A DNA stretch of 11,381 bases from an uncultured Eubacterium sp. (lineage in GTDB: Bacteria; Bacillota; Clostridia; Lachnospirales; Lachnospiraceae). Location of the stretch: positions 1 through 11,381 of the forward strand of contig CAJOOU010000156.1 of NCBI GenBank assembly GCA_905236735.1, written 5' to 3'. A model generated the notes under the pieces. The model was not told the DNA's origin. It saw only the letters and a list, made by a program, of their open reading frames with translations, and made no database searches. Shown piece after piece: positions 1 through 6,770 of the stretch (the first letter of the stretch is position 1; every line of letters begins with the position of its first letter). The translations under genes and the position numbers were made by a program.

Positions 1-183
1 AAAAATATCGCTGGAATGGAATGCTCTGTTAAATTGGCAAGAAAGGGAAACCGGATAATAACTTCAACCGAAAATCTCGGAATAGAGATAGAAAATACCA
101 CCATAATAAAAGAGGCGCAAAAAGAGGTGTACGCAGCACTTACCGGGCATCAGGTGGCTCTTACGGACATAAGGATAAGATAA
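1..183 (+). CDS. C-terminal 60 residues of an unrecognised protein (5' end outside window)
   Basis: The first reading frame is open from base 1 and ends at TAA 181-183. It encodes 60 residues, ending in QVALTDIRIR. The codon use (ATA, AGA, AGG) matches the following genes, and the frame closes 17 bases before the next start, which has its own ribosome site. These points support a real gene tail rather than chance. The visible part alternates short hydrophobic stretches with charged residues (for example RIITSTENLGIEIENTTII) and looks beta-strand rich. I see no membrane segment or catalytic motif. I do not recognise the family. The close spacing to the glycosyltransferase suggests a shared transcript and perhaps a shared pathway, but the function cannot be stated from this fragment. 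Confidence 0.7.
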   Translation, partial: KNIAGMECSVKLARKGNRIITSTENLGIEIENTTIIKEAQKEVYAALTGHQVALTDIRIR

Positions 184-200
184 CAATTGGAGAAGAGGGT

Positions 201-1385
201 ATGGCGACACTTTTTTACAGATATGGCAGTATATGTGAACCGGACATAATAGATACCTTGAATGAATTCGGGTTTAAAATTCTCGAGATGAGAAACGAGG
301 TGGTAAATAAAGACCAGAGCCCGAATGAGGGAGTCAGACTTTTAAGCGAATTTTTAAACCAAAATCCTGCAGATGCCGTTTTTTCGATTAATTTTTTTCC
401 GTTTGTTTCGGAGGTGTGCAATATCTATCACATCCCGTATATTTCATGGATAGTCGATTCTCCGGTTATGGAGCTTTATGCGACCTCCATACAAAATAAA
501 TACAACAGGGTATTTTTGTTTGACAGGGAAATATATAACGAAATACATCCTCTTAATCCTTCATGCGTATTTCATCTGCCACTTGCGGTAAATATAAAAA
601 GCAGGCAAAAAGCCATAGAGGCGGTCGATGAAAAGATGAAAAAGAAGTTTACCTGCGACATATCGTTTGTGGGCTCTTTGTATACGGAAAAATGCCCTTA
701 TGACAGATTTAAAACAAAGGACGAAAAGCTAAAGGGATATTTAGACGGTCTTATGGCGGCACAGATGAAGGTGTACGGATATTATTTCATTGAAGAGTGT
801 CTGAGTGATGAAATAACCGAAAAATTCAAAAAAGAATTCAAAGGCTTTTATACCTATCCGGCAAAGTCTTTTCTGACAGATAAGATAACGCTTTCACAGC
901 TGTACATTGGCAATAAGATTTCTGCTCTCGAAAGAGTGGAGGTTATGAAAAGGCTGTCTGAAAAGTATAATGTCGAGCTTTTTACGGGAAGCGATACGAC
1001 GGATTTGCCCAAAATACACAGCCGCGGACTCGTAAAAAGCCTTACCGAGATGCCGGTGGTTTTTGCCAATTCGACAATAAATTTAAATATTACATCCAAG
1101 GCCATAAGAAGCGGATTGCCGCAGAGGGTTTTTGATATTTTAGGATGCGGCGGCTTTATGCTCAGCAACTACCAAAGTGAGCTTTTTGAACACTTTAACG
1201 CAGGAGAAGATTTGGATGTATACGAAAGCATGGATGATCTGGTTTACAAATGCGGATACTATCTCGCCCATCCGGATAAGGCGGCCGAAATGGCGAAAAG
1301 CGCTTTTGAAAAGACAAAGAAATACCATACTCTTGAAATCCGAATGGCCCAAATGTTCAAGCTGGCTTTTGAAAATTGTTCGTAA
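201..1385 (+). CDS. DUF3880/CgeB-like family glycosyltransferase
   Basis: This 394-residue soluble protein resembles the CgeB/DUF3880 glycosyltransferases: an N-terminal DUF3880 Rossmann-like half followed by a group-1 (GT4-like) C-terminal half. Residues 1-135 carry the hallmark pattern of that N-terminal domain, including DAVFSINFFPFVSEVC (58-73), the IPYISWIVDSP segment (78-88) and the RVFLFDRE strand (103-110). DISFVGSLYTEK (153-164) opens the linker. Residues 291-324 (STINLNITSK..GLPQRVFDILGCGGFMLSNY) match the donor-binding loop seen in Glyco_trans_1_2 domains. The start at 201 has GGAG 8 bases upstream. It lies 17 bases after the partial gene and is probably co-transcribed with it. In related Firmicutes such proteins occur in flagellin- or spore-surface glycosylation clusters. 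The acceptor and donor here are unknown. No signal peptide or membrane helix is visible, so it should act in the cytoplasm. Confidence 0.82.
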   Translation: MATLFYRYGSICEPDIIDTLNEFGFKILEMRNEVVNKDQSPNEGVRLLSEFLNQNPADAVFSINFFPFVSEVCNIYHIPYISWIVDSPVMELYATSIQNKYNRVFLFDREIYNEIHPLNPSCVFHLPLAVNIKSRQKAIEAVDEKMKKKFTCDISFVGSLYTEKCPYDRFKTKDEKLKGYLDGLMAAQMKVYGYYFIEECLSDEITEKFKKEFKGFYTYPAKSFLTDKITLSQLYIGNKISALERVEVMKRLSEKYNVELFTGSDTTDLPKIHSRGLVKSLTEMPVVFANSTINLNITSKAIRSGLPQRVFDILGCGGFMLSNYQSELFEHFNAGEDLDVYESMDDLVYKCGYYLAHPDKAAEMAKSAFEKTKKYHTLEIRMAQMFKLAFENCS

Positions 1386-1390
1386 GTTCC

Positions 1391-1420
1391 TTTACGGATA
1401 TCGGAAAAATATGATAAAAT
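1391..1420 (+). promoter_or_regulatory. Candidate sigma-A promoter of the galactoside operon
   Basis: A possible -35 box TTTACG (1391-1396) is followed after 18 bases by a -10 box TAAAAT (1415-1420), giving 4/6 and 5/6 matches to consensus. It sits in the only gap between the glycosyltransferase and the GH2 gene, 35 bases before the GTG start. Transcription would begin near 1427. A small inverted repeat, CGTAA (1381-1385) with TTACG (1392-1396), spans the previous stop codon and the -35 box. It is too short and lacks the T-run needed to act as a terminator. No obvious catabolite-repression (cre) box was seen by eye. Confidence 0.4.
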
Positions 1421-1454
1421 ACATATATTCAAATTAATAAAGGGGTATTGGGCG

Positions 1455-3872
1455 GTGAGTAAAAAAATCTATATAGATGACAATTGGTTTTTTATAAGAG
1501 ATGTTTCGGAGGGATTAGAGCCCTCGGAAATTATAAAGGATGAAGCGGAAAAAGTGCAGCTTCCTCATACGGTTGCACTTACTCCGCTTCATTATTTTGA
1601 TGAATCACTATATCAGACGATAAGCCTTTATGAAAGAAAACTGATAAAGGACAAATCGTGGGAAGGTAAAAGAATATATATTACATTTGAAGGTGTGGCC
1701 CACAGCGCAAGGCTCTATATAAACGATGTGTTTGTCGCATCCCATGAATGCGGATATACCGCTTTTACAGCAGAGATTACGGGGCTGCTTTCACAGGGGG
1801 AAAATACGGTAAGCGTTGTAGCAGATTCAAGAGAAACGCAAAATATACCTCCCTTTGGCAATGTAATAGACTATATGACTTACGGAGGCATTTACCGGGA
1901 TGTTTATATTGAGATAAGACCGAAAGAAAACATTACCGATGTATTTGTTAAACCTATAAGGGTCAGTAAAACAAAATACCTGCTTTCCGTAGAAACGGAG
2001 ATAAGCCGTAAATATTTTCAAGAGGGCCGGGAATATATTATAAGACATGAGGTTATTGCGCCGGGCGGCAGTATTGTCGCTAAATCTCACGAAGAAAAAA
2101 GCGGACAGAAAAATCCGACCATAACGGCCGAAAATATTACGGAGTGGGATACGGAAAATCCGGTGCTTTATACCTTAAAGACCATTCTTAGCAAAGACGG
2201 AGAAGTCTGCGATGTAAAATACACAACCTTTGGCTTTAGGACGATAAGCTTTGGAGCGGACGGCTTTTATCTTAATACCAAAAAGATAAAGCTAAGAGGC
2301 TTAAACAGACATCAGAGCTATCCTTATATAGGCTATGCCGCTCCGAAAAGTATGCAGATAAAGGATGCTGATATTTTAAAATATGAGCTTGGATTAAATG
2401 CCGTAAGAACGAGCCATTATCCACAGTCAAAGGATTTTATAAAAGAATGCGACAGGATAGGTCTTCTGGTTTTTACGGAGATTCCGGGATGGCAGCATAT
2501 AGGCGATGCCGCATGGAAGCACAGGGCATATGAAAATACCAGAGAGATGGTAAAACAATATCGCAATCATCCCTCGATTATACTGTGGGGAGTCAGGATT
2601 AATGAGTCAAAGGACTGCGATGTACTCTATGAAAAAACGAATGCACTTGCCCATAAGCTTGACCCGACCAGACCGACGGGGGGAGTCAGATATCTTAAAA
2701 AGAGCTGCTTTTTGGAAGATGTGTATACCTACAACGACTTTGTGTATGACGGCACAGGAAAAACGGTTTCCAAAAAGAGGGAAGTTACAAGTGATATGAA
2801 AAGGGCGTACCTCATATCGGAATATAACGGACATATGTTTCCCACCAAGTCTTTTGATGATGAGAATAAGCGCACCGAGCATGCCCTGCGTCACGGCGAT
2901 GTATTAAACGGTGTGGCAAGGGAGAAAAACATTGCGGGCTCTTTTGGCTGGTGTATGGCGGATTACAATACACACAGGGATTTCGGCAGTGGGGACAGAA
3001 TATGTTATCACGGAGTTATGGATATGTTCAGAAATCCAAAGCTTGCAGCGGCCGTATACAGTTCACAGTCCGATGAAAATAATGTGCTCGAAGTATCCTC
3101 TGCAATGGATATAGGTGAAAAACCGGAATGTATAAGAGGAGAGATATACTGTTTTACCAATGCGGATCTTGTCAGGTTTTATAAAAACGATGTGCTCATA
3201 GGTGAGTTTATTCCGGATTATGAGAGATTCCCGTATCTTCCTCATCCGCCGATTAAGATAGATGATTTTATAGGAAACCGTATGATGGAAGAGGAGGGAT
3301 TTTGCGAAGAACAAAATGAGGCTGTAAAAGCCCTTCTTAATGCGGCAACAATATATGGTATGAACAAGATACCGAAGAGTATATATACGAATGCGGTTAA
3401 ACTCATCGTCAAATACGGCATGAAGCCTGATGATGCTGTTTCGCTTTACAACAAATATATAGGCGATTGGGGTGGCAAATCCAACAGCTACAGATTCGAG
3501 GCCGTAACCGGTGGACAGGTTGTAAAGACGGTGATTAAATCGCCGTCTGTGGGCATGGTATTAAGGGCAGAAGAAAATGAGGTCGCTTTGACGGAGGACC
3601 GCACCTACGATATGCAGCTCATAAGACTTTGCCTTACAGATGAAAACGGTAATATACTGCCGTTTGCTAATGAGGCTGTCATGGCGGAAATTTCCGGATG
3701 TGCCCGTATAATGGGACCTAAGATGTTTACCCTTTCGGGAGGTATGGGAGGTATTCTTGTACAATCTGTCGGAGAAGAAGGAGGGGCATCTCTTACGCTT
3801 AGCGGCGAAAACTTTGAAACAGTTAAAATTGACATAAAAGTACAAAAGAAGGAGGAAACCGATGAAGGATAG
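1455..3872 (+). CDS. Glycoside hydrolase family 2, beta-galactosidase-like
   Basis: This is an 805-residue retaining GH2 enzyme, probably releasing terminal beta-linked galactose in the cytoplasm because no signal peptide is present. The N-terminal sugar-binding jelly roll covers about 10-160 and includes GNVIDYMTYGGIYRDV (135-150), whose Asp139 corresponds to the active-site Asp of beta-galactosidases. An immunoglobulin-like domain follows (about 165-265), then the TIM barrel (about 270-535). The barrel shows RGLNRHQSYP (281-290), RTSHYP (318-323), the acid/base Glu384 in RINES and the nucleophile Glu456 in LISEYNGHM. The NxK motif of beta-glucuronidases is absent, which favours beta-galactosidase. 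Residues about 590-690 form a charged, helix-rich stretch before C-terminal beta domains. The GTG start at 1455 is supported by AAAGGGG at about 1439-1445. The 3' end overlaps the next gene by 11 bases. The exact substrate is not determined. Confidence 0.88.
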   Translation: MSKKIYIDDNWFFIRDVSEGLEPSEIIKDEAEKVQLPHTVALTPLHYFDESLYQTISLYERKLIKDKSWEGKRIYITFEGVAHSARLYINDVFVASHECGYTAFTAEITGLLSQGENTVSVVADSRETQNIPPFGNVIDYMTYGGIYRDVYIEIRPKENITDVFVKPIRVSKTKYLLSVETEISRKYFQEGREYIIRHEVIAPGGSIVAKSHEEKSGQKNPTITAENITEWDTENPVLYTLKTILSKDGEVCDVKYTTFGFRTISFGADGFYLNTKKIKLRGLNRHQSYPYIGYAAPKSMQIKDADILKYELGLNAVRTSHYPQSKDFIKECDRIGLLVFTEIPGWQHIGDAAWKHRAYENTREMVKQYRNHPSIILWGVRINESKDCDVLYEKTNALAHKLDPTRPTGGVRYLKKSCFLEDVYTYNDFVYDGTGKTVSKKREVTSDMKRAYLISEYNGHMFPTKSFDDENKRTEHALRHGDVLNGVAREKNIAGSFGWCMADYNTHRDFGSGDRICYHGVMDMFRNPKLAAAVYSSQSDENNVLEVSSAMDIGEKPECIRGEIYCFTNADLVRFYKNDVLIGEFIPDYERFPYLPHPPIKIDDFIGNRMMEEEGFCEEQNEAVKALLNAATIYGMNKIPKSIYTNAVKLIVKYGMKPDDAVSLYNKYIGDWGGKSNSYRFEAVTGGQVVKTVIKSPSVGMVLRAEENEVALTEDRTYDMQLIRLCLTDENGNILPFANEAVMAEISGCARIMGPKMFTLSGGMGGILVQSVGEEGGASLTLSGENFETVKIDIKVQKKEETDEG

Positions 3873-5334
3873 AAGCAAATCCATATTTGGCAATGTAATG
3901 CCGGACGCGGTATTTAACAATGCCTGCAAATCAAAGGAAAACTATATAAAAAAATACGGTGATGATTCAAAGAAGGATTATCCGTTAATACTTGAGGACA
4001 ATAAACAGCTTGGAGATATTCTGGGTATAAAAAATGTCAGGATAGCAGGTTCCATGGTGGAGGCAAATGCGGGATTTGATGAAGAAAAGGGTATAGTTGT
4101 AGGCAACATCAGAATGGGCTTCGGACATTACCGCATATCCATGGCCATAGCTTCGGCTGCCCGTCATCTGGGTTATACTCCGTACTGGCTCGACCTTAAT
4201 TCTTTTCCACAGACCACATGTACAAAGGTTATAAGCGCACAGAACGATATGTACTCTTTGGGGTCAAGAATATCGGGGAAAAGCAAGGTATTTAATAAGT
4301 TAATCTGGGAGCCTGTAAACTATGATGTGTTCAAGCAGCTTGCCTATAACGCGTCTGACCAGAAAAATGCGGAACTTATGGCTCCGATATATAAGAATAT
4401 CCCCAAAGACATACCTGTCGTAGCCACCCATGTATGGCCGTCGCAGGCTGCGGTACATGCGGGAATGAAATATGTGGTAAATGCCATTCCGGATAACTGG
4501 CCGATGGCTCTGCATCTTTCCGAAGGCGCTCTTCATACGGTGCAGACAAGGAGCAGTTATCAGGGATACAGGACATTAAACGGTATGGCTTTAAATAAGG
4601 TGCTTAAGGAGATGCCGGCATCGGATATAAGATATACCGGACATTATATTGACCATGAGCTTGTAAGCAATATAGAACAGGATTGTAAAAGACGACTTGA
4701 AAGAGCCGGAAACAAAGAGCCTATGAGGTTTTTGCTGACCATAGGAGGCGCAGGAGCGCAGAAAGAGATATTTGCCGCCATTTTAAAATATCTGATTCCG
4801 CATATTAAAAAAGGCAGATGCTGCGTCTATGTAAATGTGGGAGATTATAAAAATGTATGGGACGAGCTCAGAAGTGAGATACCCGAGCTTATAGGTATAT
4901 CGGTAGAGCATTTTGATGACTGGCAGGATACAAAGGACTTTGCCGGGCGCGCTCTTGATAAGAGGGTGGAAGGAGTTCACGCTTTTTATCACAGTGATAT
5001 ATTTGAGGCAGTATATTGTACCAATCTATTAATGAGAAGCTGCGATGTGCTGGTTACAAAACCGAGCGAGCTTGCATTTTATCCTGTACCAAAGCTTTTT
5101 ATAAAGAGGGTAGGAGGTCACGAAAAATGGGGAGCCATACATTCTGCGGAGATAGGTGACGGAACACTTGAGCAAAGAGATATTCCGCATACCATCCAGA
5201 TGCTCAGGCTCTTTTTGAAGGACAAGGGTCTGCTTGAGGATATGTGCGAAAGTATAGTTGCAAATAAAAAGGCAGGTATCTACGACGGAGCCTATAAGGC
5301 GGTAGAGCTGGCATTTGAGCTTAGAGAAAAGTAG
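3862..5334 (+). CDS. Uncharacterised GT-B-fold glycosyltransferase-like protein
   Basis: I do not recognise a named family for this 490-residue protein, but its pattern suggests a two-lobed GT-B fold distantly like MurG (GT28) and monogalactosyldiacylglycerol synthases. Residues 79-115 have a strand, then a GFGHYRISMAIA glycine/His turn and helix as at the acceptor lobe of those enzymes. VVATHVWPSQAAVHAG (186-201) and NAIPDNWPMALHLSEG (207-222) are further conserved-looking motifs. RFLLTIGGAGAQKE (289-302) looks like the first strand and loop of the nucleotide-sugar lobe. CDVLVTKPSELAFYPVP (394-410) and VGGHEKWGAIHSAE (417-430) resemble the donor-binding segment. There is no signal peptide or membrane helix. 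It overlaps the GH2 gene by 11 bases, with GGAGG at 3851-3855 setting its start, so translation is likely coupled. A synthetic or phosphorylase-like role on galactosides is possible but unproven. Confidence 0.65.
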   Translation: MKDRSKSIFGNVMPDAVFNNACKSKENYIKKYGDDSKKDYPLILEDNKQLGDILGIKNVRIAGSMVEANAGFDEEKGIVVGNIRMGFGHYRISMAIASAARHLGYTPYWLDLNSFPQTTCTKVISAQNDMYSLGSRISGKSKVFNKLIWEPVNYDVFKQLAYNASDQKNAELMAPIYKNIPKDIPVVATHVWPSQAAVHAGMKYVVNAIPDNWPMALHLSEGALHTVQTRSSYQGYRTLNGMALNKVLKEMPASDIRYTGHYIDHELVSNIEQDCKRRLERAGNKEPMRFLLTIGGAGAQKEIFAAILKYLIPHIKKGRCCVYVNVGDYKNVWDELRSEIPELIGISVEHFDDWQDTKDFAGRALDKRVEGVHAFYHSDIFEAVYCTNLLMRSCDVLVTKPSELAFYPVPKLFIKRVGGHEKWGAIHSAEIGDGTLEQRDIPHTIQMLRLFLKDKGLLEDMCESIVANKKAGIYDGAYKAVELAFELREK

Positions 5335-5338
5335 GAGG
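5333..5338 (+). promoter_or_regulatory. Ribosome binding site fixing the symporter start
   Basis: AGGAGG overlaps the TAG stop of the upstream gene (5332-5334). It directly abuts an in-frame ATG at 5339 but lies 6 bases before a second ATG at 5345. The latter is normal spacing, so 5345 is chosen as the symporter start. A start at 5315 would add residues with no counterpart in the family and would lack a ribosome site. Confidence 0.75.
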
Positions 5339-5344
5339 ATGGAG

Positions 5345-6769
5345 ATGAACTCAAGATTAACTGTAAGAGAAAAGGCTGCATACGGTCTCGGAGCCGTGGG
5401 CAAAGATATGGTATATATGCTTTCGGCGAGCTATGTACTGTATTATTTCCAGGATATCCTTGGAGTAAGTGCGGTTGCAATGGGAATCATACTTTTGGGT
5501 GCACGAGTTTTTGATGCGTTTAACGACCCTATAATGGGTATAATTGTTGCAAAAACAAAGACCAGATGGGGCAAGTTCAGACCATGGCTTTTCATTGGTA
5601 CACTTACCAATGCCATTGTGCTTTTTGTGATGTTTTCGGCACCGCCGAGTATGGATGCGGCAGGACTTACCGCCTATGCGGCGATTACCTACATCCTGTG
5701 GGGTGTGACATATACAATGATGGATATACCTTACTGGTCAATGGTACCTGCTTTTACAGAGGGAGGTAAGGAAAGGGAGAACCTTTCGACTCTTGCCCGC
5801 TCATGTGCAGGTGTGGGCTCTGCTCTTATTACCATAATAACAATGATAGCAGTTCATGCACTTGGCGGCATGTTTGCAGCTGAGACTGATGGCGCTCAGG
5901 CGCTTGAGAGAATCGGATTTAAGTATTTTGCCCTGATTATAGCTGTGCTTTTTGTAGTCTTTATTACGATTACCTGCGTAACTATTAAAGAAAAATCAAC
6001 GGTTGATATGCAGACAACCACCGTGGGTGAGATGTTCATAGCTCTTATTGCAAATGACCAGGCAATGGCTGTTGTAATATCCATTGTACTTATAAACTGC
6101 GCAATGTATATTACCTCAAACCTTGTTATCTACTTTTTTAAATATGATTTTGGCGGTACATCATGGTATGGAAGCTACACACTCTTTAACACCGTAGGTG
6201 GAGGAGTTCAGATACTATCAATGATGCTGCTTTATCCGTTTCTCAGAAGATTTTTCTCGAGCCTTAGGATATTTTTCATAGGACTTGGTATGGCAGTGGT
6301 AGGCTATATAGTTCTTTTGGGACTTACATTTACTTCAATGAACAATGTAATGATACTGATAATTCCGGCTGTATTTATTTTTGCAGCTCTTGGCGTGCTT
6401 ACGGTACTTACTACGGTATTCCTTGCCAATACGGTAGACTACGGCGACCTAAAAAACAACAGAAGAGATGAAAGCGTTATTTTCTCTATGCAGACCTTTG
6501 TTGTAAAACTGGCTTCCGGCGTGGCTGCATTTGTGGCGTCGCTCTGCCTCCAGCTCAATTCTTTAAGTAATGAGGCCGTAACCGAAGCAGACCAGACCGT
6601 GGACTTTTCTCTGAATGTATCGGAAAGCGCCAAGCTGGGACTTAGGATGACTATGACAATAATTCCGGTTGTCCTTATGATTATTGCCTTTTTCTGGTTT
6701 AAAAACAAATATATTCTTACCGACGAAAAACTTGAGGAAATAGATAAGAAGCTTAGAGAGAGGGGCTAA
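5345..6769 (+). CDS. GPH-family (MelB-like) cation:galactoside symporter
   Basis: This is a 474-residue, 12-helix transporter of the glycoside-pentoside-hexuronide:cation symporter family, expected in the cytoplasmic membrane importing a galactoside with Na+, Li+ or H+. The N-terminal GLGAVGKD (14-21) and the signature FDAFNDPIMGII (56-67) with TRWGKFRPW (73-81) define the family. The residues known to matter in Salmonella MelB all have counterparts: Asp21 (D19) and Asp127 with Trp131 (D124, W128) for sugar, Asp57 and Asp61 (D55, D59) for the cation, and Arg152 (R149). The C-terminal half contains NTVDYGDLKNNRRDE, also typical of the family. It lies 10 bases after the GT-B-like gene and 1 base before the GH36 alpha-galactosidase, the classical melibiose/raffinose pairing. 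Substrate is inferred; a beta-galactoside or galactosyl-glycerol is also possible. Confidence 0.9.
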   Translation: MNSRLTVREKAAYGLGAVGKDMVYMLSASYVLYYFQDILGVSAVAMGIILLGARVFDAFNDPIMGIIVAKTKTRWGKFRPWLFIGTLTNAIVLFVMFSAPPSMDAAGLTAYAAITYILWGVTYTMMDIPYWSMVPAFTEGGKERENLSTLARSCAGVGSALITIITMIAVHALGGMFAAETDGAQALERIGFKYFALIIAVLFVVFITITCVTIKEKSTVDMQTTTVGEMFIALIANDQAMAVVISIVLINCAMYITSNLVIYFFKYDFGGTSWYGSYTLFNTVGGGVQILSMMLLYPFLRRFFSSLRIFFIGLGMAVVGYIVLLGLTFTSMNNVMILIIPAVFIFAALGVLTVLTTVFLANTVDYGDLKNNRRDESVIFSMQTFVVKLASGVAAFVASLCLQLNSLSNEAVTEADQTVDFSLNVSESAKLGLRMTMTIIPVVLMIIAFFWFKNKYILTDEKLEEIDKKLRERG

Positions 6770-6770
6770 A

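Noticed and set aside
1455..3872. Annotation of the GH2 enzyme as a beta-glucuronidase.
   Set aside because: The NxK motif that binds the glucuronate carboxylate is not found after the nucleophile, while beta-galactosidase-type residues are present.
3561..3929. Minus-strand open frame of 122 residues across the GH2 and GT-B-like junction.
   Set aside because: It is antisense to two well-supported genes and shows no recognisable protein pattern or start signal.
5315..5344. Upstream start for the symporter at 5315, or at ATG 5339.
   Set aside because: 5315 overlaps the upstream gene with no ribosome site, and AGGAGG directly abuts 5339, whereas 5345 has normal 6-base spacing.
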